From Sphingomonadaceae bacterium 3R27C6 (lineage in GTDB: Bacteria > Pseudomonadota > Alphaproteobacteria > Sphingomonadales > Sphingomonadaceae), in the NCBI GenBank assembly GCA_005503215.1, contig SCNS01000006.1, positions 1 to 64,000 of the forward strand: a DNA stretch of 64,000 bases, in the 5' to 3' direction. Below, one piece after another: positions 43,806 through 50,796 of the stretch. Numbering within the stretch: the first letter of the stretch is position 1; each line of letters begins with the position of its first letter. Under the pieces are notes generated by a model. That model was not told where the DNA came from, did no database searches, and worked only from the letters and a program-made list of their open reading frames with translations. Position numbers and translations under genes: made by a program.

Positions 43806-43996
43806 TATAAGAACAGCACCAGTTGATCGGGATCGGGTTCAGGCGGCCTTTCCCCGATCCGCTCGGCAATCGTCTGCGCCAGTTCGCGCGCCGACTGTCG
43901 GCGCACATGGTCCGACGGCAGGGTTATTCCCACGCGCGCCCAGCCAGGCGCTTCCAAGATCGCTTCCGCGATCGCTGACACGTCGATTCGTTCCAT
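43805..43996 (-). CDS. 63-residue DUF6771-like protein with C-terminal QLVLFL
   Basis: Minus-strand gene from ATG 43996. The sequence VSAIAEAILEAPGWARVGIT, then ARELAQTIAERI is a helical pattern I associate with small sphingomonad element proteins (DUF6771-like). The tail PDPDQLVLFL resembles sliding-clamp-binding motifs (QLVLGL of Pol IV). It is divergent from the putative XRE-type gene at 44014 and coupled to the small membrane protein. Confidence 0.55.
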   Translation of the reverse strand: MERIDVSAIAEAILEAPGWARVGITLPSDHVRRQSARELAQTIAERIGERPPEPDPDQLVLFL

Positions 43997-44013
43997 CTCG
44001 CTATGAGAACATT

Positions 44014-44415
44014 ATGGCAACATTTATGCAAGCCTCCTCGCGCTCATGCGAATCGAAAGGCGGCATGCAAATGGGAAGCAGGCGAAAGGGCGAGCGCCCG
44101 ATCCCCAAGATCGAGAGGGCTTATACAGCGGATCATCCGGTTGCCCGCCGCATCGCTGAAGGCGACCCTTGGCTCGCCGCATGGGTCGGCCAGATGGTGA
44201 CGCCATGGGCACGATTGACGAAAAAGACCCGCATATCGTCCGAGCGGCTGTTTCAGCTGGACCGCGGCGCCGACCCGACCGACGCGGAAATCGATGCTCT
44301 TGCCGCCGTATGGCTGGTGCCCGCCGAAGGGCTGCGCACGTCGATCGGGGAAAGCCGCGCCGTGACCCGGCGGGTGCATGCGCGCCCGGGTGCCGATGAT
44401 CGAAGCACCTCCTGA
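44014..44415 (+). CDS. Possible small helix-turn-helix protein
   Basis: The convincing part starts at ATG 44065 or 44071 (116 or 114 residues); ATG 44014 gives 133. The C-terminal half (LTKKTRISSERLFQLDRGAD, then EIDALAAVWLVPAEGLR) has the spacing of a lambda-repressor-type helix-turn-helix. It is divergent from the minus-strand pair, so it could regulate that promoter and its own. No strong ribosome-binding site is visible before 44014. Confidence 0.5.
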   Translation: MATFMQASSRSCESKGGMQMGSRRKGERPIPKIERAYTADHPVARRIAEGDPWLAAWVGQMVTPWARLTKKTRISSERLFQLDRGADPTDAEIDALAAVWLVPAEGLRTSIGESRAVTRRVHARPGADDRSTS

Positions 44416-44470
44416 CGGAACGCCCGTTTCCTGCTTGCCGCGGCACCGTCCGGAAGAGTAATCCGACCCC

Positions 44471-45001
44471 GTGGCCCCTCTACCCCGGCGCAAGAGCGCC
44501 CTGACACTAAACGATGATCTGGCTGCCTGCCGGCAGCTCTACCGCCGGTCGCTCCCGACCCTGCCCGATATCCTCGTCATCGACATCCCGTCCCGCTATG
44601 CGCGCCCGAACTTGCCGCTCGGCCGCTACTATCCGGTCATTCTCGAAACCGCCGCCGAGCACGCCGAGATGGAATCCTTCCTCGCCGCGGGCCGCCCGGA
44701 GCCGGTCGTCCCCGACCTGTTCGACCGACGCCCCTCGGCCCTTCATTCGGGCGACATCCTGTTCGCCCGCTACGCGCCTCCCGCGGTGGGCTGGCCATGG
44801 GTGCTCCTCTGCCGCTGGCCGCCTGTCTATACGGCGATGGTGCCCGCCGACGGCGACATGTTCGCCCGTGGTGCCTACACCGTCGAGCTGTTCGGCGTGC
44901 CCGCCGACCTCGAGCGCAGCGAAGCCCGGCTCCTCGCCACGCTCGGTCCGCACACTGCGATCCGCGTCGACCCTTTCCCGGGGCTTGTCGGACACGCCTG
45001 A
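44471..45001 (+). CDS. Unknown 176-residue protein
   Basis: Starts at GTG 44471. The sequence includes RYARPNLPLGRYYPVILETA and VGWPWVLLCRWPPVYTAMVP. Proteins of this type accompany DUF736 and TraF-like genes in sphingomonad elements, but no domain is recognised. A gene-free region rich in inverted repeats follows. Confidence 0.55.
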   Translation: MAPLPRRKSALTLNDDLAACRQLYRRSLPTLPDILVIDIPSRYARPNLPLGRYYPVILETAAEHAEMESFLAAGRPEPVVPDLFDRRPSALHSGDILFARYAPPAVGWPWVLLCRWPPVYTAMVPADGDMFARGAYTVELFGVPADLERSEARLLATLGPHTAIRVDPFPGLVGHA

Positions 45002-45686
45002 CCGCTGTTCGTTGGAGCGATGCTCTATAATGGCGGGAATGGCGCGGGGCGAGGCAGGCAGGCGGGGAGGCGAAGTCGAAAAGGATAGGGCGGATGCCCG
45101 CTGCGCGGTCACCGGGCTCTATCTCCGCTTCGCTCCGACCGAGCCCCTGCGGGTCTCGGCGGCTTCGCCGTAACGATCCCTTCCGCGGGCAGGCATGGCC
45201 TGCCCGAAGGCAGCGGTCCTTGCGGACCGCGCGTCATTCGTCAGGCGGGCCGCGTCGCGGACGCCGCGGCCCGCATCGCCTCCCGACGAGGGTCGATCAT
45301 CGCACCCGGAGCCACCTTCGCCAGTATCGCTGGCATGCCGGAGCTGGAGCGGGGGCACGAAGGCTGCCTCCGCAAGCTTCGCTAGACGGAAATGGGCCCG
45401 CCGACCGGTTCCCAATGCCCAGAAGGATCGACGGGCCCATTTCCATCAAGCTCCGCATAGCGCAGCGAAACGTCCTTCGTGCCCCCGCTCCACCCCCGAC
45501 ATTGGCGCTACAGGCGAAGGTGGCTCCGGGCGCGATGATCGACGAGCCCGGCCGCGTCGTCCGGCGATCGATGAGGAATTGCCCTTCGGGCAATGATCTT
45601 TTCGTGGGCCGCTTCGCGGCCGGTTCAGGCTCAGGTCCACCATGCACGATGAAATTCTGTCAAGAAATCAATGATCTATGTCCATT
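45002..45686. other. Gene-free region rich in hairpins
   Basis: About 690 bases with no believable gene. Stable short hairpins: CGGGCAGGC/GCCTGCCCG with loop ATG (45186-45206), GCGGTCC/GGACCGC (45213-45230), ATTGCCC/GGGCAAT with loop TTC (45578-45594), GGCCGC/GCGGCC with loop TTC (45607-45621). A large inverted repeat (45292-45543, see separate entry) lies in the middle. Such a layout fits a structured RNA, a single-strand replication origin, or repeated palindromic debris; the sequence alone does not decide. Confidence 0.6.
45292..45543. repeat. Large imperfect inverted repeat with about 110-base arms
   Basis: The left arm (45292-45402) and right arm (45430-45543) pair over long blocks: GTCGATCATCGC with GCGATGATCGAC, CCCGGAGCCACCTTCGCC, TGGAGCGGGGGCACGAAGG and GGAAATGGGCCCG with their complements, separated by diverged segments. 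The centre is a 27-base loop. Confidence 0.85.
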
Positions 45687-45736
45687 GGAGGGAAGGGGGT
45701 AAAAGGAATGTGCGGCCGGTTTTGAGTTCGGGCCGC
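45687..45736 (+). promoter_or_regulatory. Polypurine-hairpin element, copy 11
   Basis: GGAGGGAAGGGGG (45687-45699). Perfect stem GCGGCC (45712-45717) / GGCCGC (45731-45736) with a 13-base loop. AAAAGGAG (45741-45748) then ATG 45757. Confidence 0.6.
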
Positions 45737-45756
45737 GAGGAAAAGGAGTCAAGAAA

Positions 45757-46284
45757 ATGCAAGTCGGAAACTTCGAGCACAACCCCGATTCGGGCCTTTA
45801 CACCGGGGAAATCAAGATGCGGACCATCAAGATGCCCTATCTCGAAATGCATCTCATTCCCCCCGAGAAGCGCAGGACGGACGGACCCGTCTATAAACTC
45901 ATGGAACCCGACTTCGAGGGCGAAATGATCCCCGTCGCGGAACTGTGGGAAAACGAAATGCGCGACGGCCGCAAATTCTATGCGGGCGCCATCGACGATC
46001 ATGTCGCCAAGGAAGAAAAGAATTTCCGGTTCTGGCCCAAGGATGACGCGGACGGCTTTGACGTCACGTTCAAACGGCCGTCCCAATACGGCGGCGGCAA
46101 CACCAACGGAAACGGCAACGGCAACGGCGGCCAGCGCGGCGGTTATCGCGGCGGCGGCCAGCGCTCCGGCGGCGGCTTTTCCGGCGGCAGCACCGCCGGA
46201 CCGGGCGGCGAATATGTCGGCGCAAACGGATCGGGCGGGTTCGGCGGCGGGCGCGACCCGCTGGACGATGATGTCCCGTTCTAA
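45757..46284 (+). CDS. DUF736 family protein with an SSB-like C-terminal tail
   Basis: A 175-residue DUF736 protein. The first about 110 residues hold the fold (GLYTGEIKMRTIKMPYLEMH, then VAELWENEMRDGRKFYAGAI and NFRFWPKDDADGFDV). They are followed by a Gly/Asn/Ser-rich linker of about 50 residues and the terminus DPLDDDVPF. That tail is almost the same as the protein-docking tip of bacterial single-stranded-DNA-binding protein (DDDIPF), and the linker is SSB-like as well. DUF736 genes are constant neighbours of transfer genes in alphaproteobacterial ICEs. A role on single-stranded transfer intermediates is an inference. Confidence 0.8.
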   Translation: MQVGNFEHNPDSGLYTGEIKMRTIKMPYLEMHLIPPEKRRTDGPVYKLMEPDFEGEMIPVAELWENEMRDGRKFYAGAIDDHVAKEEKNFRFWPKDDADGFDVTFKRPSQYGGGNTNGNGNGNGGQRGGYRGGGQRSGGGFSGGSTAGPGGEYVGANGSGGFGGGRDPLDDDVPF

Positions 46285-46363
46285 GCCCTGAAAACCGACA
46301 GGCCGGGAGGGCGCAGCAACGCTCTCCCGACCCTAAGCCGTAACCCATCACGGAGTAGCACCC

Positions 46364-47521
46364 ATGAGCAAGAAAACAGCCTCCCGGCTCGTTAGCAGCT
46401 TTGCCGAATTGCCGAAACTTCTTTCGGCGCTTGTCGCCAGCCGTCCCGATGACGACGATGCGCGTTTCAGCCCCGAAATCGAGCATATGCGGGACGAGGG
46501 CAGCGCGTCCGAAATCACGCAAGGCGACGTGCAGGACGTCTACGGCGAATTGACCGTTACCGACGCTTTCGCAGCATCGTTCGGCGACCCCTTGCCCCTT
46601 ACGATCATCGAGGCAGGCGAGGAGGCAGGCGAACATTACATGCCCGAACCGCTCGCAGCGCAGGCCGAATGCGGCGGCATCATCGCGAGCATCTTCGACC
46701 TGTTCGCCGACACGCGGCTGGACCCGCTCGCCCCCGATATCGCATGGGGTTTCGTCAACAGCTTCCACTTTGTCACCGGCAAACTGGCGCGCCGCGAGGG
46801 CGATCTGGAGCGGATCATTCTCGACATGTCGCGGCGCATGGACGCAAGCGAGGTGTTCACGTCCGAACTCGAACAAAAGCAGCTTGAATGCCAGTCGATC
46901 GCCGAACAGCGCAAGTGTATCGGGGAAATGTGCGACTATGCGACGGCGATGTATAACAGCTATACAAACAGCGCATGGATTCCCGCCAAGGGGTCGAAAC
47001 CCGCTTACGTCTCCACCGCCAGCCAGATTGCGGCCATGGACTTCCTGCGCGCCCGCGCCGAAAAGCGGCGCGACGCCCACAACCCGCAAGGCCCCTGCGT
47101 TGTCGTCTCTGGTCCTGCCGTCTGGCATGACTGGAAAATCATCTGGGACCGGCTGACCCTCATTCACCAGCGCATCCCGAACATGGTGCTTATTACGACC
47201 GGGCAGCGCAAGGGCGTCGACGCCATCGCGGCCGCATGGGCCGCAGCGAATGGCGTTCCCCACGTCGCTTACAGCCTCGAAGGGTTCGGCCGTGGCAATG
47301 GCAGGGGTTTTCGCCGCAACGAGAAAATCAACGAGCTCGAAGAAATCGTTGAAGCGATCTTGTGCGAAGGCACGGGGATACAGGACGACCTTTACGACAA
47401 GTTCAATCCCCCGGTCGGGCGGCGTATCCCGACCCATGTCATCCTGAAACGCGACCAGTGCCCCGATGTTCCGATCAAGAAGGCGCGGCGCTTGGCGACA
47501 CCACGGCGCAGGGCCGCCTGA
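46364..47521 (+). CDS. SLOG/DUF2493-domain protein
   Basis: A 385-residue protein. The C-terminal about 130 residues form a DUF2493 (YspA/CpYpsA-related SLOG) Rossmann-like domain: CVVVSGPAVWHDWKIIWDRL, MVLITTGQRKGVDAIAAAWA and VAYSLEGFGRGNGRGFRRNE. SLOG domains bind or process nucleotides and derivatives. The N-terminal 250 residues are unknown and acidic. The gene is 80 bases behind the DUF736 gene and probably in its operon. A hairpin cluster lies immediately behind the stop. Confidence 0.72.
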   Translation: MSKKTASRLVSSFAELPKLLSALVASRPDDDDARFSPEIEHMRDEGSASEITQGDVQDVYGELTVTDAFAASFGDPLPLTIIEAGEEAGEHYMPEPLAAQAECGGIIASIFDLFADTRLDPLAPDIAWGFVNSFHFVTGKLARREGDLERIILDMSRRMDASEVFTSELEQKQLECQSIAEQRKCIGEMCDYATAMYNSYTNSAWIPAKGSKPAYVSTASQIAAMDFLRARAEKRRDAHNPQGPCVVVSGPAVWHDWKIIWDRLTLIHQRIPNMVLITTGQRKGVDAIAAAWAAANGVPHVAYSLEGFGRGNGRGFRRNEKINELEEIVEAILCEGTGIQDDLYDKFNPPVGRRIPTHVILKRDQCPDVPIKKARRLATPRRRAA

Positions 47522-47526
47522 CATAG

Positions 47527-47671
47527 CGGCCCGCCTGCGGGCGGGCCGTCTCTCCCAAGAAGGGCCGACGCGGCAACCCCGCGCGCGGCCCTTTCCGTGC
47601 GCTTCGCGCACGGCGGGGGAAACCCGAACGGTTTCCCCCGCGCCGCTCCTTTTGCCGGGCCTGGCGGCCCG
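47527..47671. repeat. Cluster of four perfect short-loop hairpins
   Basis: CGGCCCGCC/GGCGGGCCG with loop TGCG (47527-47548), CCGTGCGC/GCGCACGG with loop TTC (47595-47613), a 12-bp GCGGGGGAAACC/GGTTTCCCCCGC (47613-47641) and CGGGCC/GGCCCG (47656-47671). None has a T-run. The first may help end the SLOG operon; the cluster faces the minus-strand mobilisation gene. Confidence 0.6.
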
Positions 47672-47730
47672 TCAACGTCGCTCCCCTTTCCGCTAAGGAT
47701 GGAAGCGGCGACATGGAGGCGGCCCGCCGG

Positions 47731-47967
47731 TCAGCGCGCGGGCGGGACGGCTTTCAGCGCGCCCAGCGCGGCATCTGCGCCAACCCGCAGCGCGTGCCCG
47801 ATGAGGTCGCGAAATTCGCGTTCGCCTATTTCCTCGACCGGCAGGTCGGCGACGATACGCGCATAGCGTTCGCGCACCCGACCACGCGCCACCTCGATTT
47901 CGTCGCTGACCCGCTTCTGACGCTCGACCAGTTCGGCGAGCTTCTCGCGTTCGGACTTTTTCGGCAT
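47731..47967 (-). CDS. TraD/MobC-type small conjugal accessory protein
   Basis: A 78-residue, highly charged helical protein with a good AGGAG (47977-47981, read on the minus strand). [20 protein letters not shown] has coiled-coil character and the C-terminus reads [20 protein letters not shown]. It fits the small TraD/TraC-like accessory factors found divergent to relaxase operons, likely contacting oriT-bound proteins. It is read away from the oriT-like repeats at 48165-48412. Confidence 0.6.
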   Translation of the reverse strand: MPKKSEREKLAELVERQKRVSDEIEVARGRVRERYARIVADLPVEEIGEREFRDLIGHALRVGADAALGALKAVPPAR

Positions 47968-48164
47968 GACCTTTCACTCCTGATAGGTCTGCCCGCCAGC
48001 GCTCATTCTTCGCGCGTCTTAGGGCGCGATGCAATCCCCCCACATCACCGGCAGAAAGGGCCGCGCCCGCGCGAGACGCGGCGAGGCAGCGACGGGTGTC
48101 GCTGCGCTTGGGCGGACGCACGCCCCTTCGGGCGGTCAATGCACCGTACGCACGGGTGCTGCGG

Positions 48165-48412
48165 AGGGAATATCCCTTATAATCAGTGATATATGGCGAT
48201 AATCGCACGAGACCGCAGTGCCATAAAATGTCCGACGCGTCCGACAAATCCGGCGGACATTGTCCGACCGCACGCATAAGCCGCTGAATTATCTGGTCAT
48301 CTTTTGTCGGACGTGTCGGACACATTAGGCCATTGTAAAATAATAGATTCCTGGCTATAAAGGCGTCGCTTTACATCCCCTGGGCCAAAGCCTCCTTCTC
48401 AGGAGTTTCGCT
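48165..48412. other. Putative oriT / operator region with repeated GTCCGAC sites
   Basis: Between two divergent mobilisation genes. TGTCCGAC occurs at 48229-48236 and 48261-48268, GTCCGAC at 48239-48245, and the inverse TGTCGGAC at 48305-48312 and again within 48314-48322. A palindrome AGGGA-ATA-TCCCT lies at 48165-48177. The rest is A+T-rich (ATAATAG, TATAAAG). The region from 47968 holds no gene. Such iterated sites next to an RHH protein and relaxase are typical of oriT and its relaxosome operators; the nick site is not identified. Confidence 0.55.
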
Positions 48413-48736
48413 TTGGCCAAGTTCTCGATCCGCATCGACGATCCCCTGTACGACCGCCTGGTTGCCGCGGCCGAAGATGCAGGCATGACATTGTCGGCCT
48501 ATATCCGCGAGGGGCTCGCACAGCTCGACGGCGCCGATCCATTCGGCTTCCACGCCCGCTTCGACGAGCTTCATTCGACCGTCATCCAGATGCTCGCCAT
48601 CGTCGCCGGCGACATCGGCGATCGTGCCCCGGAGAGCCTCGCCAGGGGGATGGATGATGCCCGCCGCCTGCTCCTCGAGCGGGGGCTGGTTACCGCTGAC
48701 GACCTTCCTGCTTCGGGGCGAGAGGCGTCATCATGA
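48413..48736 (+). CDS. Ribbon-helix-helix relaxosome accessory protein
   Basis: A 107-residue protein starting at TTG 48413, set by AGGAG at 48401-48405. The N-terminus AKFSIRIDDPLYDRLVAAAE, then MTLSAYIREGLAQL is a textbook ribbon-helix-helix (beta strand, two helices) as in CopG/TraY/TrwA-type oriT binders. The C-terminal half is helical and may bring dimers together. It would bind the GTCCGAC repeats just upstream and its stop overlaps the TraD start (ATGA). Confidence 0.75.
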   Translation: MAKFSIRIDDPLYDRLVAAAEDAGMTLSAYIREGLAQLDGADPFGFHARFDELHSTVIQMLAIVAGDIGDRAPESLARGMDDARRLLLERGLVTADDLPASGREASS

Positions 48737-50796
48737 GCATCTTCCGCAACGACACGCTTGGAAGCTGGACGCGGGGCGGCCAAGCAATCGTCCACAATGT
48801 CCGGATGACGACGCAGGTCTTCTTCCAGACGGTGCTGGCGGGGATCTGCATCTGGCTCATCGGCGCCATCTGGTATGCGTTCGAGAAGTCCGACGAATAT
48901 CAGCGCTATGTCCTCGCGAAGCTGGTCGAAGCCACCTTCAAGGCCGACACGGCGCCGGGAACCAATGACCCGGTGCTCTTCCGCACGCCGGGGGGTAAGG
49001 AATATTGGACCTCGGCCGACTGGCTCCTCGAATCGGCCGTCGCCAAGGATGCCCTGAAGAAGCTCGAAGGCGACCTCATCAGCGGAGCGGTGATCGCCGG
49101 ACTGTTCGCGCTCGCAGCACTTATATCTGCCTGGTTCTACTTCACCCGGACGGGGAAGGGCCTCGGCTCCAACGAGTATCTGCGTGGCGCACACTTCGGA
49201 ACGGTCAGGCAGGTACGGCGCGCGCTGCGAGGCGAGCGCAAGGGCAGCTTCGCGATCGGCGGGATCACCGTACCGCACGCCTTCGAGCCCGAGCATGTGC
49301 TGATCTGCGGCGCTCCCGGAACGGGCAAGACGAACATGATCGTCAAGATGCTCGAAGGCATCCGTGCCTCGGGCCAACGGGCGATCGTCTATGATACCGC
49401 GGGCACCTTCGTCGAGAAGTTCTACCGGAAGGGGAAGGACATTCTCCTCAATCCCCTCGATGAGCGCACGGCCGTCTGGTCGCCGTGGGTCGATGTGCCG
49501 CGCGACTATCATTACGACCAGATCGCGGAATCGACGATCCCCGACAAGCATGGCGATCCCTTCTGGCCGAAGGCGGCGCGCGGCACGCTGGTCGCCGTGA
49601 TGCGGAAGCTCGCGGCGCAGGGGCGCACCTATGTATCGATCCTGCTCCACACCGTTCTCCGGTCCCCGCTGAAGGACTTGTCCGCGTTCGCCGCGGGGAC
49701 CGATGCGGCGGCGTTCATCTCGATGGAGGGCGAGCGCACCTCGGCGGGCATCCAGGCGGAGCTCGCCTCGGTCATGCGCAGCTTCGCCTATCTCGACGAT
49801 ACCGAGGACGGTCTGTCGATCCGCGACTGGGTGACAACCGAAGGGGACGACAGCTGGCTTTTCATCACCGTCAAGGCCGACCAGCTTCCCTCGCTCCGCC
49901 CCCTGATCACGGTCTGGCTCGACATCGCGATCAGCGCCATCATGAGCCTCGCGCCTGACCGCGAACGACGGCTTTATTGCGTCATCGACGAACTTCCCTC
50001 GCTTCAAAAGCTTCCTTCGCTTTCTGACTTCCTCGCCCGCGCCCGCAAATATGGCGGCTGCGGCATATTGGGGTTCCAGAGCTATCCGCAGCTCGAGGCC
50101 ACGTACGGCATCCAGGACGCCGCGGCGATCACCGGATACTGCTCGACGTGGGTTGCGCTCCGCGCCAACGACACCCCCACCGCGAAGCATGTCAGCGAGA
50201 ACCTCGGCCAGGTCGAGCAGGTCGAAGCCAATGAGGGGATGAGCTACGGCGTCAACGACATGCGCGATGGCGTCAACCTCTCGCGCATCCAGGTGACGCG
50301 GCCGCTGGTCATGCACACCGAGGTCACGAACCTGCCGAACCTCTCTGGCTATTTGCGGTTCGGCCGCGATCTGCCGGTGATCCGGTTCGCTGACAAGTTC
50401 AACGAAGTGCCGTCGATCTGCGACGCCTTCATCGAACGGCGGCGGCCTCCGCGTCGGTTCTCCATGCCGCCTGCGCTGCCCTCGCCATCGGGCGATGCGG
50501 GGAAAACCTTGCCATCCGGTGCGGCGTCCGCTTCGGCAAAGCCGGCAACCGCCTGGAAGCGGACGAGGAAGCCGGCGCCCGAAGGTGCAACGCCGGAATT
50601 GCCTTTCGATCCGCCGGTTCCACCTGCCGCGGTCGAGCAGCTGCGCGACCGGGATGGCGGCGGGGACGCGGACCGCAGAGCCGAAATACCCCGTTCGCCC
50701 GCTGGTCCATTCGAGATTCTCGCGCCCCCGTGGACCCTTGACCTGCGCCAGCATGGCCGCCCGGGCGGTCGCCGTCGTCGGGCCAGGCCGGCATGA
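48733..50796 (+). CDS. traD: TraD/TrwB-type conjugal coupling protein
   Basis: A 687-residue inner-membrane ATPase that links the relaxosome to the secretion channel. Two membrane spans lie at about residues 31-51 (FFQTVLAGICIWLIGAIWYA) and 115-138 (ISGAVIAGLFALAALISAWF). Walker A is GAPGTGKTN (about 192); Walker B is LYCVIDELPSLQKL (about 416), with GCGILGFQSYPQLEATYG following. The C-terminus is Pro/Arg-rich and may contact substrate. Coupled by overlaps with both neighbours. Confidence 0.88.
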   Translation: MSIFRNDTLGSWTRGGQAIVHNVRMTTQVFFQTVLAGICIWLIGAIWYAFEKSDEYQRYVLAKLVEATFKADTAPGTNDPVLFRTPGGKEYWTSADWLLESAVAKDALKKLEGDLISGAVIAGLFALAALISAWFYFTRTGKGLGSNEYLRGAHFGTVRQVRRALRGERKGSFAIGGITVPHAFEPEHVLICGAPGTGKTNMIVKMLEGIRASGQRAIVYDTAGTFVEKFYRKGKDILLNPLDERTAVWSPWVDVPRDYHYDQIAESTIPDKHGDPFWPKAARGTLVAVMRKLAAQGRTYVSILLHTVLRSPLKDLSAFAAGTDAAAFISMEGERTSAGIQAELASVMRSFAYLDDTEDGLSIRDWVTTEGDDSWLFITVKADQLPSLRPLITVWLDIAISAIMSLAPDRERRLYCVIDELPSLQKLPSLSDFLARARKYGGCGILGFQSYPQLEATYGIQDAAAITGYCSTWVALRANDTPTAKHVSENLGQVEQVEANEGMSYGVNDMRDGVNLSRIQVTRPLVMHTEVTNLPNLSGYLRFGRDLPVIRFADKFNEVPSICDAFIERRRPPRRFSMPPALPSPSGDAGKTLPSGAASASAKPATAWKRTRKPAPEGATPELPFDPPVPPAAVEQLRDRDGGGDADRRAEIPRSPAGPFEILAPPWTLDLRQHGRPGGRRRRARPA

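Noticed and set aside
45094..45702. Plus-strand frame of about 200 codons in the hairpin-rich region
   Set aside because: It crosses the large inverted repeat and several perfect hairpins, has Arg/Pro/Ser-rich shadow composition and no ribosome-binding site.
47693..48325. Long minus-strand frame across the oriT-like region
   Set aside because: It overlaps the better-supported 78-residue gene in another frame and runs through the repeat region; it looks like chance openness.
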